NCBI GenBank assembly: GCA_964017155.1
Contig: OZ024856.1
Location: forward strand, 7,122,313 to 7,186,312
Length of the DNA: 64,000 bases
Source: Oasisia sp. SBJ-2009
Lineage: Eukaryota; Annelida; Polychaeta; Sabellida; Siboglinidae
Reading direction: 5' to 3'
Positions 26,288 through 39,525 of the stretch are shown here, piece by piece. The translations under genes were made by a program, and so were the position numbers. Each line of letters opens with the position of its first letter. Positions within the stretch are counted from its first letter, which is position 1. A model generated the notes under the pieces. The model searched no databases. It saw only the letters and a list, made by a program, of their open reading frames with translations, and was not told the DNA's origin.

Positions 26288-26929
26288 CAATAGCTAATGG
26301 ACAGTGCCTGCCACAGAGGCATCATTCACCTGGTGGATGTGTGTATTTTGTGGCTACCAAAGCCAGCCATGACAAGGCAGTAGTGGCCTGTCTGTTTGCT
26401 CTGTCAATCTGCTAGCACTGATCCAGAGACACCAGGACTTGACTTGTAGTGGGAGGTCCATCCACTGTGCACTGCCGCCAGTGTCTAGGTGTGAGGACTC
26501 TGGTGTGGCTGTCGAACCTCTCACACCAACTCTGTCCCTTCTCACCACCTCTCTCACACAGCCTTGACAGACAGACAGACAGACACACAGTCACAGCGTC
26601 AAGGTGTTGTTTGGCCTCTAGTCTAATCATACACCTGTACATTTCCTTCGACAATACGTCGGCGGCTGACCATTTGAAAACGCATGAATAAGACGGGACG
26701 GAAATTATAGTTTGCGATGTCCGCTGAAGCAGAAACGCCAGTAAATCGCCCGCCTGGCCGCGATGCAAACACACTAATTATAACCCTCTAGAAGGGGGCA
26801 GGAAACTCAAAGCTAACTGCAATTGTTACTGTAACACCTGCACGGGCTCCAACACACATAAATGTGATTTACCGTAAGCCACTGGCTATGTGCTATGCCG
26901 ACTGCGTATTTCACAAGCATTTATCATAT

Positions 26930-26940
26930 ATAACTATATA

Positions 26941-26993
<53 letters not shown>

Positions 26994-27022
26994 TTATATA
27001 TAAATAATGTATCATGAATATA

Positions 27023-27108
<86 letters not shown>

Positions 27109-27175
27109 CATGAAAATACTGTATATATATATGTATATATATATATATGTTATATATATATATATATATAAATTA
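26930..27175. repeat. TA-rich tandem array with repeated TGTATCATGAA spacers
   Basis: Several (TA)n tracts are separated by near-identical spacers: AATGTATCATGAATATACTG near 27006 and ATGTATCATGAAAATACTG near 27103. This indicates a tandem duplication of a spacer plus TA unit. Confidence 0.85.
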
Positions 27176-27419
27176 TATACAACTTAACTAACTCATCATA
27201 TTTTTCTTGTTATGACAAACTTTATTTTTAAACAGTACAAGAATCCTATGCATCATTATACTGCTGTGGACTAGTGTTCTCGAGAGTCCGTGTGAAACTG
27301 AACGTTTAAATGACAGAGGGAGAAAAAAATCTATTATGCATTTTATCTAAATCTACGAAAGCAAGAGGTAAAATCTGCACACGCATTCCGATCTATCCTA
27401 ATTTGTCGAACCCATTTGT

Positions 27420-28450
27420 TTGGCATGGCATCTGATTCTACGTTATCTGATGCAAGTGATATCAGCCAGGGGGAGTTTGTTTTGTGATGGCGCATCTAAG
27501 TAATAGTATTATATCGGACGCAGCGAAGTGGAACGTCAGCCACAAAGGTCGTCCTGTGCTGTAAGTTTCGCTGTGGTTTTCTCAGAAAAAAACTAATCTG
27601 TCATTACAAATAACCACGGCAGCAATAAATGCCGGAAGTCACTTGCCGTCATACAAAAAATTCAAATGAAAAATATTGGTTCATCTTAGACGGATAAAAC
27701 ACGAATAAATGCGCGTCTGTCCACGCTAACGCACGGCAGCGATAAATTAGCGAGACTTCTGGCAGTGATACCTTGCGACATACGTGGACGAAACGATAAT
27801 TGCAATTTTTCTTCGCGGCCTGACGAATGGGCGCTGATTGAAGTTGTGCAAAGAGATGTGGGGATAAATCAAAGCTTACGTGCGCCGACTCCACCCGACA
27901 CATCACATGGACAAATTAATCAGGCATCAGCGAAATCAGTTGGTAATATGACCGATAACGGTGCACAGAGGCCAGTCGCAGTAAACGATCCCATGCCGAG
28001 CGGCCATAAAACTTAGCTTTAATTTCCGACCAGGTAAACAAGCGCGGTGTTTTCTCGCGATGAATGTTGCGACACACCTGACGCCCGGCCATAAAGATGG
28101 CGCCACAAGGCTCCGACGTCGCTCCGACACGTCGCCGCGGCACTTGACAGACAATTCTGACGGCAGACACCGTCATCGTAAAGCCGCGTTTCATACGTGC
28201 GTATATGTAGATCTGGAGCCATTGGGGTGCTTTTGTTGAGACACGATGTCTACGGTCGGACTCTCGTAAAGACACACGGTGGCGTCAACCGCCACGCGAA
28301 GAATAGATTTAATAACAGGTGTACAGACCAGCGCAACCGCTCACTTTTGAAATGCAAAGTAGACCCTGAACCCGACGTGCAGGTCCAGCTGTGCTCATTT
28401 CCGGTCGTTGTTTTTTCGGTGAAAATATCCTGAGCGAATTAAAACTAATT
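27420..28450. other. CpG-dense block inside a CpG-poor intron
   Basis: CpG dinucleotides are frequent here (for example CGGACGCAGCG, CTTCGCGGCCTGACG, CCGAGCGGCC, GTCGCCGCGGCAC), whereas the flanking intron has few. The 114-119-codon frames on either strand match nothing I know. In invertebrates with gene-body methylation, such islets can mark unmethylated regulatory elements (inference). Confidence 0.4.
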
Positions 28451-29742
28451 TCTTTTTGTCGCGCGGCTGGTTTCACGGAAGCAATATGTCAGTTGAATAG
28501 AGCCTTAAACAAGTATTGGTGGGTCATAATGTGGTGATTAGCAGTCTTAAAAGCCCACCCAAAAACAAACCTTATCTACTAATGATCAAACGTTTTTTAC
28601 ATGGTCATTCACACGTTTCTGGAAATTGCTCCCATTGATTTAATCGTTTCACAGTAATTACGTGTAAAAATCTACAAATACATTTGACCTAACAAAAATT
28701 AAACTATATTATTGATGCTGATGAAACAATATTATCTGGGGGAAAGATTAATTTATGTAAGTAACAAATATAATGGATTATTACCATGACACAAACATAA
28801 AACAATTAGTAGAGGAATTAGATTTCTAAATACACTTATTAGAAATATACATATCATTTAGTAAATAGTTTTATACTGCATCGAATGATGCAAATCAAAG
28901 CCTCGACAACATGTTGCTTTAAGGATAAAATGTGTTGTTTTTGTTTTACAAAAAATAATATGCCATGTACTACAGTCGTAGTGACAGAATTATTGGCAAT
29001 AAGATGGCAGCGGCCCAGTGACTTCTACAATACGATACTGCTAATATCCCGCATGTGGACCACGACACCTGTCCAGGTACCATATCCGGGCAGTATCAGT
29101 TTGATAATCAAAAATGTCTTGCTTGTAGAGTCTCTTAAAATCAAAGACAAATCAGAAGTCCATTAAGAGCTCTTAAATTATATTTTCCTCTTTAAAATCA
29201 ATTTCGATGCTTAACTGTGATTTCCAACACCTGAAAACTGTCAAGACCATGACGCGACATTGTCACTGGTGTGTCATGGAAATAGTGTCCTCGGTAATAA
29301 GGGAGTGGATAGTTATGTTTTGAAAAAATCATTTAATTTATGTTGAACAGATTTTGTTTAAAGATGAAAATGTTAGCAAAATGCACCCAGGTTTTTATCT
29401 CTTTTTTTTCTACTATGTACATTAATTGTTAAAATGTTATACCCAGAATTTGCCCACCCTGTGAAATATTTTCCTATCACAAAAATGTGTATATTTATAC
29501 AGCACTTGCTTACTTATGAAATACTGAAACTTAACAAAAAATACAGCTACAATGTTATTTTAAGTTAATGCAGAATTCGTAAAATTAATATAAGACAAAA
29601 GGAAAAGGTCCCAAATAATTACCAACAAATTACTAGCAGTTAAAAAATATACATTAACTGTACAATGCCAACAAAATGTCTTTACACATTTGCTCCCCAT
29701 TCAAATCCGTCTATATAATCATAACTGTAATTCTTTACCATA

Positions 29743-29768
29743 TATACATATATATATATGCATATATA

Positions 29769-29804
<36 letters not shown>

Positions 29805-29868
29805 TATATATGCATATATATATATATATATATATATATGCATATATATATATATATAATTATATATA

Positions 29869-29910
<42 letters not shown>
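29743..29910. repeat. (TA)n array with TATATGCATA interruptions
   Basis: TA runs are punctuated by regularly placed ATGCAT palindromes, about 168 bp. Confidence 0.95.
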
Positions 29911-29915
<5 letters not shown>

Positions 29916-31430
29916 CATCATTTAATTGAACATGATCTTTTTTCATTCACTCAACAATCAAAAAATATTCTGATCATTGGTACCCTATTTTACAGCTTGT
30001 GTAAAGTAAGTTTGAATCAAACAGTCAGGGAAAATCCCAGGTGGACAGGGCCGGTGACTGGCCAGTGATTGCCCTAAAGACGCCACAGGGTCTGGGGGCG
30101 GGGCCCAGCCACGGAACGGGGCAATAAAAGTGAGAGGCAATGACGGCCAGCCGCAACCACAGCTGATTTGAGAAGACAATAAAGTATAAATAAAACGCAC
30201 AATTATACTGAGTAGGCATTGTGGGGACATGGTAGAGCAATCACGAGAGGCCCTATGTGATCAGGCTTATTTACTCATTAATTGCCATCAGAGAGGTGCT
30301 GTAAATCAAGTGTCCTTTCTGTGCCTTCGGAGCTGTATAGACAGTGGATGGTTGGAGCGGTTGGCTTTGTCGTAAACCAACAAGGTGTATGGGGTCGCTT
30401 TCACTGGGCCATTGTCGCAGTCGGACACATTTAATTCAAGATACGATAACAGGTTGATGGCACCTTCACAGGTGTAGCGTACAAACAAGTCACCTCAACC
30501 AAGAAGCAAACAGGAGACCTTTAATAGGTTGTTTGATTTAAGACCATCCAACCAATGCCTTCACTGTTATGACTGCGGCATTACATCAGAGAAAGTCATC
30601 CATGTTCCCCGGGGAAGCTCAGTTCCCAAGAACCAGGGAAACAGAAGGGAGATCTCCACTGGAGACCGGAGTATAGGGAGTATAGCCCAAACCAGTTTCC
30701 CAAGCATCCTCTTTAGCCGGCTAGAAGGGAGTTGGCAATAGCCGGGCAGGAATGCGGGGAATGCCCATTTGCCAGTGATCGGGCACCAGCAAATGGCGCC
30801 CATACATCACATGTGCCAACCGCGAAAATGTCCCACTCTATATTGGGCCCCAGACACTGGACCCCCCCTCCCCTCTCCAGCCCCCCAATGACTGACCCAC
30901 TTTGGACCCTAGCCACAGTCACATGACAGGGTGGTTTCATTAAAATACATATGCGTGAAAATTCCCCTGGGGAAACACGCTGCTATTCACAGGGGTCTGT
31001 GGATCTAAACTGATCATAAACATAAAACCAACAGTTTTTTAGCCATTTGTGGTGTGCGATTAACTGTCTTGTGGTTAAATGTTGACGTGGCCAGTGACGT
31101 GAGCACACTCATAGTGACAACCAACCATAATTATGATTTTATAAATGTCTGCAACGTAATGTATCCTCTTATTTAAGCTGCATCTATAAACAGTTGTGCA
31201 TTTAGTGTGTTTAGTTTAACACATTTCACTTCCGTTAAGTTTTGTTTTAATACCATAAATCCTAAATTAGGTGCTAAGGGTATTTAATACTGATCCGTTG
31301 ATAGACAAAAAAGTGAAGCTGTAACTTTAAGGCTATTTTATTTGTCTGTATTTCTAACTGCAGACGGTTTTAAATGAAGCCATTTACACTAGAAAGTGCT
31401 AATTATTATCAATATTCAGACTTGGCTGTG

Positions 31431-31444
31431 TATGTATGTGCATG

Positions 31445-31488
<44 letters not shown>

Positions 31489-31523
31489 TATATATATATG
31501 TATATATATATGTATATATATAC

Positions 31524-31556
<33 letters not shown>

Positions 31557-31629
31557 TGTATATATATACATACATACATACATATATACACACATATATA
31601 TGTATATATATATATATGTATATGTATAT

Positions 31630-31696
<67 letters not shown>

Positions 31697-31706
31697 TATA
31701 TGTATA
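31431..31706. repeat. Complex TA/TATG/CA microsatellite
   Basis: A mixed array of (TA)n, TATATGTA, TACATACA and CACACA repeats, about 276 bp. It produces spurious Tyr/Ile-repeat frames in all phases. Confidence 0.95.
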
Positions 31707-32866
31707 AATAAATGATGTTTTTGAATACTGTAAAATACACACGTCAACATTAATTTGCATCCAAAACATTACAAAATTGAAGTAACTTATTATAATTTTA
31801 AAGTGTTCATAATACAATATCTAACATTAGGATAATTTTTACAATAGTTATCGCTCTTTCAGTTACATCTATGATTAGATCAGTTGCTGTGTATGAACTG
31901 GAGAAAGCGTTTCACTATGGGCAGCGTTCAAGTATACATTAAACAAACCACTGGTAGAAACATCACCAATAAATACCTGTAATAAATACAGCATTAATGG
32001 AAGCTGGGTATTTTATGTGTCTCGTCAATAGCCACATGTCCAGTCACTAAACCCAATTGAATACACAATCTGATGAATGACGAAAACTGAAGCAAATTTC
32101 CCTACACATAACCATCAATGCAATATTTCCACCACATGTCAAATTTCGTCCTGACGAGAAAGCTAAAAACTGCATACGCAACCATCTTCCGAATGGACGG
32201 CACTTCAACATATGCATCAGTGCGAAATTTCCCAGCCACAAATACACCATAAAAACTCGCATTTCACTAAAACCTAAATAGCAGAAAATGCGTGCATAAA
32301 AGTTGGCAATAAATGCCAGGGGAAATGACTTATGCGTCTGCCGACGGGAACGTTCTAAACCGGGATTTTCTGACCTTACCGGTTCACACATGTCAAGCCA
32401 AGTGACAAATTGGCCAACGAAACAATTAATTAAACAGGTTAATAATTAATTATTCTTACAGGTTCAGCTGCTAACGAACACGTTTGCCATACACCGCATG
32501 CGAGCAAATCCTGCCTGATGGATGGCGGTGAACAAACCACGGGCAAAGGTGAAGATTTCCGAGAAACAATGATTTCAACCAGCCCTGGATGTTGTTTTTA
32601 ATTACAACTTGAGCATCTTCCAACATGCAAGCCACCTCGACATGATAGAGAATGCACAGTGCACGCAGTAGACATAAAATTGCGCACGATTATTAAAAAA
32701 TCAATTATTGTGTCACACTGTGGCGAAACAGAATCCTCTCATTGGACTTGAAACAGTGAATTTCTTGGACTGTAATATACACATTTCTATGTATTAAAAA
32801 AATAAACTTGTTAAAAATATGGGAAAAACATTGTAACGGATTGATTTTTACAGAAACAGAACTTAC

Positions 32867-32943
32867 CAATTGTTGACCTGTAATATCGTTAATCCCGTTT
32901 CCTGGGCTAATTGCTTCTTCTGTTCTTCCGAGGGGTACGGATG
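32867..32943 (-). CDS. Meis: Meis/homothorax exon: TALE loop and homeodomain helices 2-3
   Basis: The exon has 25 codons, starting [14 protein letters not shown] and ending GLTILQVNN, plus the first two bases (tg) of the Trp codon. The Pro-Tyr-Pro loop extension between helices 1 and 2 defines the TALE superclass and contacts the Pbx/Hox surface. The one notable substitution from my memory of animal Meis proteins is Glu in QETGL where Asp is usual, a conservative change. The minus-strand acceptor is ttcttgcag ending at 32944. The donor is gtaagt at 32866-32861, close to perfect consensus. The 77-bp length and the split Trp codon match the conserved Meis gene structure. It follows the 39.4-kb exon across a 6430-bp intron and joins the 14.3-kb exon across an 18515-bp intron. 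Confidence 0.96.
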
Positions 32944-35586
32944 CTGCAAGAAGAAAAAGGCAGAACTAAATAAACAGTTCATATCCTTCTTATCAAACAT
33001 ATACTTCAGACTATGGCTACAGCCACAGCTAACTGGAACTGGTATAATACTGAACAAAATAATTTTGGAAACTTCTAATTTTAGTTTGACACAGTGATGA
33101 AGCGAATGCAGGTTTTTCGACCACTCTGATGCAAGCATGCAGAGATGCTTTAAGAAAGTTTGGTCAACATAAGACATGTCATATCAAAACAATGTTAAAT
33201 GTTTGTAGTTTGCAGTTTCGTTACATTTTGTATAACAGTATAAAATAAAATAACATGTCCATACAGGGTACAAATATTGTATACAGTATTTTTGACAATG
33301 TCACAACCTCATTATCCCTAACCACAGGTTGGATGGCATGACGGATATTATTGCACCACGATGTCAACCCGTAAAGGTCAACGAATACATTTTCGCAACG
33401 GCACCGGTGAAATATGACTTATTAATTCAAAATAAAACTATTTGCAGACAAATCACCTCATGTTCAACACGACTACACGACTTTCAAGTATACGCGCGTG
33501 TAATGGCTTCAGGTGACCTTTGAGAAAGAAACTGCGTGTCTTCACCTGCACTCTCTATGACGTTCAACCAACATAGAATGTCTAAAAACAACACCATAAT
33601 GAGAATATAACTGCAACGAGGACAATGCCAGGAGTCGACTGGTCACTGATTCTTGTCTGTGGGACACCCGGACCGTGAGAGAAGCTGTTCCCGTTGATTT
33701 GTGGGTCAGAAAGAGAGGCTCTTGCAGTGTCAACGGGAGACGTATTCGTCCCCGATGAAGGATCAATGCCTCTGGTCTCCCCGGTGCCCAATACGGCCAG
33801 GACCTGTGGGCGGTTTGCCCGTTGTAAGAAACAACTGTTGGTTGATGAATCGCCCACTTACGCCATTATGCTGATGTAGTTGTTGCTGCTATGTAGTGCT
33901 CAGTAGTTTTTGTATTTGCTCTTTTGAAGCGGGACATTTCCGTGGGTAATTGTTCTTCTATATTACCGCCAATGTCTCTCCAAGGTGTTCCGTTTTTAAA
34001 CATTCCTTAGTTCTTGTGCACTTTGGGATACATCCTAACCTTCACAAAACTATTCCAAGTAGCCATCTGACATTCTTGTCTGTCTTAATTACTACATACA
34101 TTCTGTGTGCTCTTCTAGTCTTTCTAACTTCAGAAGGTCTCAAAAATGTCATTTTATTTCTGCAGTGAATGCCAAAGTCCCCATCTCAGTATTTTCTATG
34201 GGAAATGCAACCCACCCCAATTCAAATGGATGTCAATAAGCTAAACTGTCTATAATTGTCAAACTTAAATGTTTACAACCATAGCAGTTATTACAAGGGC
34301 AGTTGGGATGAATAAATGCCCAGAGCAATTGAAAGAACAAAAGATCTGGTATCTTATTTCATTACACTGTTGTAAAGTAGTAATCATTTTGTGACTGTTT
34401 GTTTTTTCATAATATTCTTTCATTCACTGCTCCCAGCAAATGTCATCCAGAATTTCCTGATTCTGTGCACGTATGTAGTGAATTGTACTGTACTGAAACA
34501 TTCATGTATGTACCACAAAATAAATTCGCAGTATGTTTTGTGTTGAAAAACTGTAGAATGTGCTGACAGTCTCAACAATAGTTACTGCCACTTGATTTAT
34601 AAGTTTTGAACTCTGAAGTAAGTCAGTAACCCTGCCCACTGGCCCCAACAAACTCCGTCTGTGACAACCACTGGCAAGGTGTTCCACACACAATTGTGAC
34701 AATTTATCACGAAGTAGATCTGACAAGCCTGGGTAGGACACGACATGACACTGAAGTCTATCCACACACGGATCTGACCCTGGCTACAAGAAGCCAACAC
34801 TGCCGCGCTTATAACTCCAACTAACATGACACGTTTGAAATATTAATTAGCCACAGCCACGTGGCCTACAACGTATATGTGTGCGTGTGTGGATGGCCGT
34901 GCTATCAGTTCCACATCAGTGGCTGTCCACCCTGTCCCTCCTCACTTCCTAGTCTGCTTTCTTTATCACACTGATCTCTGTCAAGACTGCAATCATAGCG
35001 TTGGCGTTTAGCAATGTTGTCAGCAGTAGGCAGAGCAGGCCAACTTGTCACAATAAACACACAACCTGCATTACCTCTACCTCTGCCTGCAGTAGCAACA
35101 AGCCAAATATTGATGTCAAATCAACAAATATATCCATTGAGCAGTTCTTGGATTCTCCATAAGCCAAAGCTTTGCTGGTCGTTTGTCATTGGGTGTACTT
35201 TGGATTAGAATTGTGTCCTTGTTCTTTCCCATTGGTCCCGTAGGAGGGGGGTGAATCACCTGTTCTATTTTGCTCCCAACATTGCATTTCCCATCTGCTG
35301 CAAATGTAACTGTCTCCCACTCCAAGCCAGCTCTTCCCACTGTCTGTCCCATGTAATGTCAGTCTGCCACTGTCTTCCCTGTGCCATCTTTCAATCTCCC
35401 AGTCATTTTATCTAAGTACAATATACTTCTATCTAACTGCTCCATACTTATTTATTATTAATTATAACTACTTAATCTTTCTTTTAATTCCCATCCTCCA
35501 CACCTCCTGTTCAACCATCTATATTATTACCAAAAATGTAGCCGGATCTCAAAAATAAATGCACCTGCCTGACAAAATGGGTATAC

Positions 35587-35690
35587 TTAGATAGATAGGT
35601 TGGACTCTCGATAAGCCAAACGGCTTCCTTGTCCACCTGCCATCTAGAGTTGATTCTCTAGGTGGCAATCTTGTTAAATCTTGTTAAATC
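35587..35690 (+). mobile_element. LINE 3' UTR fragment, second copy
   Basis: This copy aligns with 13327-13425 over nearly its whole length (shared segments include CGGCTTCCTTGT/GGGCTTCCTTGT, CATCTAGAGTTGA and TCTCTAGGTGG) and ends in repeated TTGTTAAATC. It is on the same strand as the first copy and extremely 5'-truncated, as expected from target-primed reverse transcription. Confidence 0.8.
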
Positions 35691-37737
35691 AAAATGTAAG
35701 CAGTCCAACATCACATTAGCAAACCCAGGACAATAAATAATTAACATAAATTATCGTGTAATGATTTAAATAAGAGTTGTTTGTGTCGAGTAGACTGCCA
35801 AGTAGGTACCCTCATCACTGGTGTATGTACTTTAGGTGGAGTCCTGCATGGGTCAGCTGCAATGGACACTGGTCACTAACTGACAAAGGTAATGCTGCTT
35901 GTCTCTGCCAATTAACTGGACACACTTAATGACACCCCAGGGATGTCCAGCTCATAAATCGTCCCTTCTACCTGGACACTGGTCAGTCTGGACAAACCCT
36001 GATTAATTGTCCCAATTGCAGCTGGCTGGACCAGGAGGCTGGACACGATGGATAAATAATAACAGTTGTTTATTTGTGCTGCTAAATTACCCTGGTATTC
36101 CACCCCAGTCCCCTGTGGGCAGTTCTCTGGGGCTTGACCGTGGCTGTGGCTGTGGCTGGACATTCGGCCTGTGGCCACAACTGGACAAGACTGCGTTAAC
36201 GCATTAGTAGCTGCATGTATTTACCTACACTTTCTAACAAATGTTTCTGACCAGCCTGTGAGGCTCAAATGGCTATCATTGCCTGTAACTAGTAAACAAT
36301 GACACAGAGATGGCCAGGGAGGCTGGCGTTGCAGGCAGCTCTACTCGCAGCAGTATTTTCCCACGGCTGCAGTGATTAATCCCACATCTGGCCGCTATTG
36401 GGCAGGGCCTAGGGCCGCAGCAGTAATCCCTGGCCATGGCTGGGTGGTGCCCGGTCGCATGTGGAAATTATAAAAAACGGGGTTTCTTTACCGCAATCTG
36501 GCTAAGAAAAACAAGCGCTGAGTATCGGTGACACTTAGGTAAGTGTCACGTGGCCTACAGGTGTCACTACAAAGACACTCATTATGTGCTTTGTAACACC
36601 ATCATTAAATTACCACACATCAAACGCTCGGGTCAATGTAAGCAAAATATTGTCTTAAATTAGTTAATTGTTGGCAGAAAATATCCTTCAGATCGCAGTC
36701 GTATTGTCAAGATCTTAGTGAGCTTCAGTGTCAACAGACGGGTCAGTTTCAGTTGTGTGGTTTATTACGAAAAATGCAATCAATGGATTGGTGCAAAATC
36801 AAATATTTCGGAATAATTGGTATTATTTGCATAATTTTACTCTTAATCAAAATCATGGACACAAAACAAACTTACCCATAATCAATACTTATCTTATTTA
36901 TGATGAACAATAAATATAAAATTACATGATGAGACATGAAGACATGTCAGGAATATTTATTTTGTTACTTGTATGTAGGCTCTATGTGTAATTGTTTAAA
37001 AAGCTTAGTGAAGTTAAACAAAACTGTTTGCAAGAATGATTGTCAAATTAGTTTGTGCAAAAGTTGCATTTAAACAATTTATGGAATAAACAAATATAAT
37101 AATAATTATTATCTATATTAAACTCTAAGGAATACACAAATGCAAACATTTATGAATAATAAGAAGGGAAATGACAATGTTGAACAAGACAATAGTAATA
37201 CAGACATAATACAAAATTTATATAAAATAAACTTGAAGTTTGTGTTAACAAAATCATCATGGTGGAAATTCTAAACCTAAATAATACAAACAAGAAAGTT
37301 TGCATCTTATATTATTATTCTATCAGGTTTTAAAAACAATTACTTGACGAGAATAAAAAAAGGTTGGCCACAAAGGCTAAGACAATGAAAATGCAGTCAT
37401 TCTACTGTGGTCAACAATGGTTGTCCGAAGGCCATTAATCTGCTGACCACTGTCCAGACCAATGACCGACAGCCCTTCACTCATTAGTGACCCTAATCCC
37501 CAGTCTGAGGCCAGATGGTCAATCTAGACTGGTCATTTGTTGGTCATGGGTGGACAGAAGGCGGAGTGTGGTGACACCGCTGACCACCAAGCAGGGAGAT
37601 TACCAGGTCACCAGACAGCCTGGTCAACACTAGTCAGTTGTCACAGTTATCAACATTAACATGATTTATTGCTGGCATCTTACAGAATTATAATACAGAA
37701 GAAATATTAATTAATTACAGTGATTCTGGATGTTGTT

Positions 37738-37851
37738 ATAATTAGACAGAGTAATCAGAAAATTACCAAAACAACAAACAATCTAACAGACATTTTTTTT
37801 ATAATTAGACAGAGTAATCAGTAAATTAGATAAACAACAAACAATCTAGCA
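37738..37851. repeat. 63-bp-offset tandem duplication
   Basis: ATAATTAGACAGAGTAATCA followed by an AAATTA...AACAACAAACAATCTA block occurs at 37738-37788 and again at 37801-37851 with a few substitutions. Confidence 0.85.
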
Positions 37852-39373
37852 AACAATCAAACAAACTCAAACGATCTATAAATCAATTAGAAGTCCAGTT
37901 TTCGTACTTATTCCATGCCTTAAATATCCTTAATACCTTATCTAACATTTTAAAGTGCAACCTTAAATATATACTTGACTTAGTATAACTGAATTGGTTA
38001 AAACTCACCCCAGATGCATCAGTTTTTAGCTAGAATGTTTCTTTCTTAAATGTCTGTTTGAACCAGAAATTACACAACATTATGGAAACTGATATGATCA
38101 TAATTATGGTTAGTTTGTGACTTAATTCCCCCACAACACAAGCTACGTTAACACGTAGCCACACGGTCTATTAATCACAATTTAAACGTATGCAGAGCTC
38201 TGGTAAAAGTCTGACAAGATAAAGAGGTACGAAAAAAATCGATGAATCGTCAGCTGATTTTAGTATGCGTGTCGACAGGATGAACATCTGAATACTAACC
38301 CAATTCACGAACAAACAAGGAGCTGTAAAACATCGTAGCTCTCCAGTGTGATTTTGTTGAAATTCTAGTTTGCCAGACGCACAAACTTTGCAGGCAGCCT
38401 GTATTTTTGTCCATCTACCCACCAAATTACTGGACATTGGCTATTTCTACCATAAGGGCTTCCTTTGTGTCCTGTCACTGTACATACCCCATCTGACTGA
38501 CTAAGTCTCACTCTGTGTTCTATGACGACAAATCACATATAGAAACACCCTTATCCACCCAACCCCCTCTCCCTTCCACCGGTCCATCAATCAATTATTG
38601 TCCTCAAATTGCTGTCAGGACCTATTAAAATCTGCCCACTCGAGCGTGGAGTGGACACTGGCCAGGTCCCCGGTCAGTCCGAGTGTAATCCCACGCTGCT
38701 CTTTTCAGAATTATAATACGTAGTTTTCGCTCCATGGGTCCACTTCGCCGGTGACTTTAAACCTCGTGTCCTGGGGCAGTCATGGCCAGGCTGGTCCCTG
38801 GACGGGGCTGGAGTGGGCCCATGAAAGGACAGCCAATACTTTGAAAGGAACTCATCAGGAACGAAATTCGCTCTGGGCACACGGCCTTATAAAGCCAGTG
38901 ATGGGTGGTGGGGTGGAGGGCATTTTGTGGGGCAATACTGCGGGAAACACTGACGGAAGTGACAAGTAATAGATAGAAAAACCGCAGGTGTTGGAAAAGA
39001 AATCCCGTTAGAAAGTCGTCCCAAGTGCTGTTAGTGATGCGCGGTTACATTTTAAAATATAGTCCTTAGGAAAGTTGAGTGCTTAAAAATAAATATTTAA
39101 CATAATCTGCTACGGGTGTGTAATATTTTACAAAACTGCCGAATAAACAGTAGTTAGTTATTTAAGCGAACAAGTCTACCACTGAATAGAAGGGAGCTAT
39201 GTCCAAATTCACTTTATATTTATACTTCCATTTGGAATCAAAGCAAGTAAAAACAACCAGTACTTTGGCACACGCACACAAACACAAGTTGCTCTTTGCA
39301 TCCATACAAACAAGTTCGTTGAACACGAGAGACTGTGAACAGTGTGGGAAAGAGAAAGCACATCACAACTCAC

Positions 39374-39525
39374 CGTTAAGTGCTGGAAGAGCCACGCCCG
39401 CATTATATTTGTCGCCACCTTGGGGAAGATTCCGCGCTTCTTCTGACGTTTTTGTGATCCCGGTGTTTCCGAGTCTTCGTCCGCTGTGCCTTCGCCAGAC
39501 CCAATACTATTGTCTAAGACGTCAC
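39374..39525 (-). CDS. Meis: Meis/homothorax exon: acidic linker plus homeodomain N-terminal arm and helix 1
   Basis: This exon encodes 50 full codons, [12 protein letters not shown]...LFQHLT, after a split Gly codon (gt at 39525-39524). The GDxLDNS start, a run of acidic residues, [20 protein letters not shown] and LFQHLT are diagnostic of Meis/Hth proteins. The exon opens the TALE homeodomain (arm from KKRGIF, helix 1 [11 protein letters not shown]). The acceptor on the minus strand is ctgtctgcag ending at 39526, and the donor after the Thr codon is gtgagt at 39373-39368, a strong phase-0 site. Both borders coincide with known vertebrate Meis exon borders (family knowledge). The preceding exon, expected to carry the Ser/Gly/Pro-rich segment and before that the Meis domain, was not found between 39.5 and 64 kb and is presumably outside the window. 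The protein is a nuclear transcription factor that works with Pbx/Exd and Hox proteins. The identification is very secure. Confidence 0.96.

Larger units (their letters stand above)
14352..32866 (-). other. Large Meis intron inside the homeodomain Trp codon (18515 bp)
   Basis: The intron runs from donor gtaagt at 32866 to acceptor cttgcag at 14352. No other gene is recognisable inside. It contains many (TA)n arrays, a G-quadruplex motif at 16598-16629, a hairpin-like inverted repeat at 22602-22673 and a CpG-dense block at about 27420-28450. The rest is CpG-poor unique sequence. Open frames such as 17554-17877 and 32047-32391 have no family features. Confidence 0.85.
32944..39373 (-). other. 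Meis intron between homeodomain helices 1 and 2 (6430 bp)
   Basis: The intron runs from donor gtgagt at 39373 to acceptor cttgcag at 32944. It holds a LINE 3' end at 35587-35690 and a 63-bp tandem duplication at 37738-37851. Two stretches (35820-36060 and 37400-37640) are unusually rich in TGGTCA/TGACCA hexamers. I see no second gene. Confidence 0.85.

Noticed and set aside
37730..37851. Possible transposon from repeated ATAATTAGACAGAGTAATCA
   Set aside because: It is a simple 63-bp-offset tandem duplication without terminal inverted repeats.
39209..39373. Read-through extension of the homeodomain helix 1 exon
   Set aside because: The frame stays open for about 54 codons past the donor, but gtgagt is a strong site and the sequence after it has no family match. 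A homeodomain-less isoform is conceivable, but nothing supports it here.
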